Source of the DNA: JAJFFW01 sp038531315
Lineage (GTDB): Bacteria; Pseudomonadota; Alphaproteobacteria; Caulobacterales; Parvularculaceae
Length of the DNA stretch: 17,302 nt
Reading direction: 5' to 3'
NCBI GenBank assembly: GCA_038531315.1
Contig: JBCBBT010000066.1
Span: 1-17,302, forward strand
A program made the translations under genes and the position numbers. Below, piece after piece: positions 15,239 through 17,302 of this stretch (position 1 is the first letter of the stretch; every line of letters starts with the position of its first letter). The notes below the pieces were generated by a model. The model had not been told where the DNA came from. It ran no database searches and saw only the letters and a list, made by a program, of their open reading frames with translations.

Positions 15239-15272
15239 GGCAATTTCCCTGTGCTTATTCAGATCGGCGCGC

Positions 15273-15818
15273 TCAGGCGACGGCGGGGCGGCGGTCCTGG
15301 CGTGCGCGGCGCATGGCGCCGAGCGTTGCGATCATGGCAAGCGCAAAAAGACCCGCCGACGCCAGCATGTTGTAGCCGGCCATCGACACCCCGAACAGCC
15401 GCCAGGGCGCCTCGTTGCAGGCCGGTCCGGCGGGGGCCTCCTTCAGGCCTTCCTGAAGCTGTTCCAGCGTCGTTACGCTGTCGCCAATTTGCGAACAGCT
15501 GGCCGGGCCCGCCCAGAAGCTGAATTCAACGCCAGTGTGATAAAAGGCGAGCCCCGTGCTCAGTGCATAAACCAGCGCCAGTGCGCCGACGCTTGCCGCC
15601 GCCACAAGCCGCGCCCTGATCACGAAAGCAGAGACCAGTCCCGCGAACGCCACCGCCAGCGCCGCCCAATGCGCCTCGCGCTGGTCAAGACAGAGATCGC
15701 ACGGCGCAAATCCGGCGCGCTCGAACGCGTGCGCGCCCGCGAGCAGCGACGCGCTGGCCGCAGCGCCCACGACAAGCGCAAGCCGGATCAGCGAGGCGTT
15801 TTTAAGCCTGGAAAACAT
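15273..15818 (-). CDS. dsbB: DsbB-family disulfide bond formation protein
   Basis: DsbB reoxidises the periplasmic thiol oxidase DsbA and passes electrons to quinone. The 181-aa protein has four membrane helices (about 9-30, 47-68, 71-92, 148-168). The two redox pairs are present: C40-x-x-C43 (APCDLCLDQREAHW) in the first periplasmic loop and C108 with C134 in the second (PASCSQ and GPACNEAPW). Positions and spacing closely match E. coli DsbB C41/C44 and C104/C130. The E. coli quinone-contact Arg after the CxxC is represented by the QRE segment. It is 34 bp upstream of coq7 and about 100 bp downstream of the ExoD-like gene on the same strand. Confidence 0.92.
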   Translation of the reverse strand: MFSRLKNASLIRLALVVGAAASASLLAGAHAFERAGFAPCDLCLDQREAHWAALAVAFAGLVSAFVIRARLVAAASVGALALVYALSTGLAFYHTGVEFSFWAGPASCSQIGDSVTTLEQLQEGLKEAPAGPACNEAPWRLFGVSMAGYNMLASAGLFALAMIATLGAMRRARQDRRPAVA

Positions 15819-15857
15819 GGGCGGTAATGTATTGAACGGTCTGCGCGCCTGCGCCTA

Positions 15858-15896
15858 GTCGCATCGTCACATGGGGGATGGCCACATGTCGCATCG
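15858..15896. repeat. Composite direct repeat upstream of dsbB
   Basis: GTCGCATCG occurs at 15858-15866 and 15888-15896 (30 bp apart), and CACATG at 15868-15873 and 15883-15888 (15 bp apart). ACATG/CATGT also gives a small dyad. The array lies 40-80 bp before the dsbB ATG, where an operator would be expected, but no family of regulator can be named from it. Confidence 0.45.
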
Positions 15897-15917
15897 CGAT
15901 CGGCCTTTCCTTGCCTC

Positions 15918-16646
15918 TCAGCGGCCGCCGAGCACGAAATCCTTGATCAGGCTTGCCGCTTCCAGCCCGAAAAAAGCGAGGAGGGCGATCCACAAGAGCC
16001 CGAGAAAGAGCCCGCCAATCACGAGCAGGCCGTCCCGCTCGATCAAACCCAGGGCCGCGACGGCGACGCCGATCCCCGGCACGGTGTTGGTCGACGGCAA
16101 CGGGATCAGGATCGAGGCGGTCGGCAATAACAACAGTGCGCCGACGACCCGCACGCCGATATCGCCCGTAACGGCTCTCAGCCGCGGGCGCGCGATGCGC
16201 TCGATCCAGCCGAGATAACGCTCGCTGCGGGTCAGCACCTTTTCGAATTCGGCAATCTTGAAGCGGCGCGCTTTCATCTTCTGCGGCAGCCAGGGGTGAT
16301 GCGCGCCGGCGGCGAGCTGTCCGGCGAGCGCCAGCATCGGCAGGGCGACGATCTGCGGCAGTAAATAAACGAATGGCAAACAACAGGGCAGCGCCAGCAA
16401 CAGGATCAAGATGCCGAACGCGCGCTCGTCGAGACTGTCGACGATATCGCCGAGGCTGGCCTCCGCGCCATCAGCGCCTGCTGTAGTAGGCGCGTCTGTG
16501 TGTTCAGGGCGTCCGGTCGCAGCCCTGAGCCGCAAGGCGGCGATCGTGTCGCGCAACAAGGTGGTGGCGCCGCGTACCGGCCGCCCTTCGCGCCGGTCCG
16601 CCTTGCCGGCGCTTTCTGTCGGTGTGTCCGTAACCATCGCTGTCAT
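15918..16646 (-). CDS. ExoD-family membrane protein
   Basis: A 242-aa protein with an N-terminal charged region (about 1-65) and an ExoD-type membrane domain. The signature is clear: GDIVDSLDERAFGILILLLALPCCLP (broken here only by its length), PQIVALPMLALAGQLAAG, WLPQKMKARR and TGDIGVRVVGALLLLPTASILIPLP. About four to five membrane helices follow from residue 77 on. ExoD was found in Sinorhizobium as required for normal exopolysaccharide production and nodule invasion; its biochemical role is unknown. It is the most upstream gene of a leftward series ExoD-dsbB-coq7-peptidase; the 100-bp gap to dsbB leaves operon membership open. The start is taken at the first Met; a second Met three residues later is possible. 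Confidence 0.88.
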   Translation of the reverse strand: MTAMVTDTPTESAGKADRREGRPVRGATTLLRDTIAALRLRAATGRPEHTDAPTTAGADGAEASLGDIVDSLDERAFGILILLLALPCCLPFVYLLPQIVALPMLALAGQLAAGAHHPWLPQKMKARRFKIAEFEKVLTRSERYLGWIERIARPRLRAVTGDIGVRVVGALLLLPTASILIPLPSTNTVPGIGVAVAALGLIERDGLLVIGGLFLGLLWIALLAFFGLEAASLIKDFVLGGR

Positions 16647-17033
16647 GGGTCCACCATGCCGTCCTTAATTGCAATATGCGGCGCGCGCCGCCGCCGTCCG
16701 CTGACGCGAGCCCGCGGGAACCCGCGCCGGTTCATTCTCGGGGATGAGGGTTTAGAATTTGATTACCGATGGGTCGCCGCCCGGGGCGCCCACGCGCTTG
16801 GCGGCCTCCGCGAATGCCGGGCCTCGGGCGATCCCCATTGAGCGATGCGTGATCGAGCGATACGCGCGGGCCGTCGCGCATTGAGCGTCGGCGGCGCCGG
16901 CCCGTTGTCCGATCATCGCCCGCTTATCAACGCCCAACCATTGATGCGTTGATGCATGCTTGACGGCGCAGCGTCGATTTATATGGTGCGGGCTTGGTTC
17001 CGCGCGCCCTGATACTTGCGCCGCAATTCATGT
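16647..17033. other. 387-base gap between the ExoD-like gene and tRNA-Leu
   Basis: No convincing gene. The left part should hold the promoter of the ExoD-like gene, which I cannot place. CATTGAGCG appears twice (16836-16844 and 16879-16887) and the octamers TTGATGCG and TTGATGCA are in tandem (16941-16956) just ahead of the tRNA promoter. Confidence 0.6.
16960..16987 (+). promoter_or_regulatory. Promoter of tRNA-Leu
   Basis: TTGACG (16960-16965), a 16-base spacer and TATGGT (16982-16987). The -35 matches five of six consensus positions. It would start transcription near 16994, about 40 bases before the mature tRNA. Confidence 0.6.
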
Positions 17034-17118
17034 GCCCCTCTGGCGGAACTGGTAGACGCGCTGGATTCAAAATCCAGTTCCTTCGGGAGTGCCGGTTCGA
17101 TTCCGGCGGGGGGCACCA
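17034..17118 (+). tRNA. tRNA-Leu (anticodon CAA)
   Basis: A class II tRNA of 85 bases with encoded CCA. Acceptor GCCCCTC pairs with GGGGGGC (one G-U), discriminator A. The anticodon stem CTGGA/TCCAG (17061-17065 and 17073-17077) encloses TTCAAAA with anticodon CAA at 17068-17070, reading UUG codons. A short variable arm and a T arm GCCGG-TTCGATT-CCGGC follow. Base choice and D-loop (AACTGGTAGACGC) are typical of bacterial leucine tRNAs. Confidence 0.97.
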
Positions 17119-17244
17119 TTTGTCTATTACGTGGGCTTTTATGAGGCAGCCGGTGCTAACGCGTGATGCGTCGGTTTTATGGTCTCAAGACCGCTGCATC
17201 AAAGCGCGCGGCTCTTTGGGTGAGTGAGGGTTTTACGCCGGATC

Positions 17245-17267
17245 GCCATGACGTCGACGTTCATGGC
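17245..17267. repeat. Near-perfect palindrome downstream of tRNA-Leu
   Basis: GCCATGACGTCGACGTTCATGGC is symmetric except for one extra T in the right half, giving 11-base arms around CGTCGACG. No gene is visible nearby within the window. It could be an operator of a gene beyond the right edge or a protein-binding dyad. Confidence 0.5.
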
Positions 17268-17302
17268 CCTATTGATAAAGACGTAAGCTTTCCAGTTGGA
17301 CA

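Noticed and set aside
15802..16383. 193-aa minus-strand ORF overlapping the ExoD-like gene
   Set aside because: It lies in another frame of a clear ExoD-family gene, is Arg-rich as GC-rich shadow frames are, and shows no family motif.
17199..17302. Open frame on the minus strand entering from the right edge (33 codons)
   Set aside because: Too short, no recognisable motif and includes rare codons; it could be the end of a real gene but the sequence here does not support it.

Overview
The window reads as a GC-rich alphaproteobacterial chromosome from a flagellated, cell-cycle-regulated lineage, most like Caulobacterales or Parvularculales. The indications are the essential cell-cycle kinase CckA next to fliQ-fliR-flhB, two perfect CtrA boxes (TTAA-N7-TTAA), a SecB/DnaQ/FxsA/Tim44/MltA/Smr cluster that is normally origin-proximal in this class, Coq7 beside DsbB, and a lipoprotein ACE-like M2 peptidase. 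The taxonomy is inferred from gene content only; no rRNA is present. No phage, IS, CRISPR or defence genes were found. It looks like core genome rather than an accessory island.

Left part (1-6150). A 5'-truncated, tail-anchored protein with a degenerate prephenate-dehydratase fold runs rightward and converges on smr. Smr, mltA and a Tim44-like gene run leftward as one probable operon. fxsA and secB run rightward from the divergent Tim44/fxsA intergenic region. dnaQ (epsilon proofreading subunit) converges on secB.

Middle (6151-10253). A 498-base gap carries a promoter-like element and an intrinsic-terminator-like hairpin on the + strand with no ORF between them, so it may encode a small RNA or a leader. 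Next is a membrane-anchored two-CBS-domain protein, convergent with an unusually long CckA (959 aa, three PAS-like modules). A perfect CtrA box overlaps the flhB stop codon, about 145 bp ahead of cckA.

Right part (10250-17302). flhB, fliR and fliQ (flagellar export gate) form a leftward operon with a second perfect CtrA box upstream of fliQ. A strong intrinsic terminator separates it from the M2 peptidase gene. Further upstream are coq7 (ubiquinone synthesis), dsbB (disulfide oxidation, whose electrons go to ubiquinone) and an ExoD-family membrane protein. A tRNA-Leu(CAA) with a recognisable promoter lies near the right edge.

The clearest functional logic is a regulatory loop: CckA controls the phosphorylation of CtrA, and CtrA boxes stand before both the flagellar export operon and cckA. 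The most unusual protein is the membrane-anchored prephenate-dehydratase-like one at the left edge. The best candidates for undescribed regulation are the possible small RNA in 6265-6531 and a leader hairpin that covers the ribosome binding site of the M2 peptidase.
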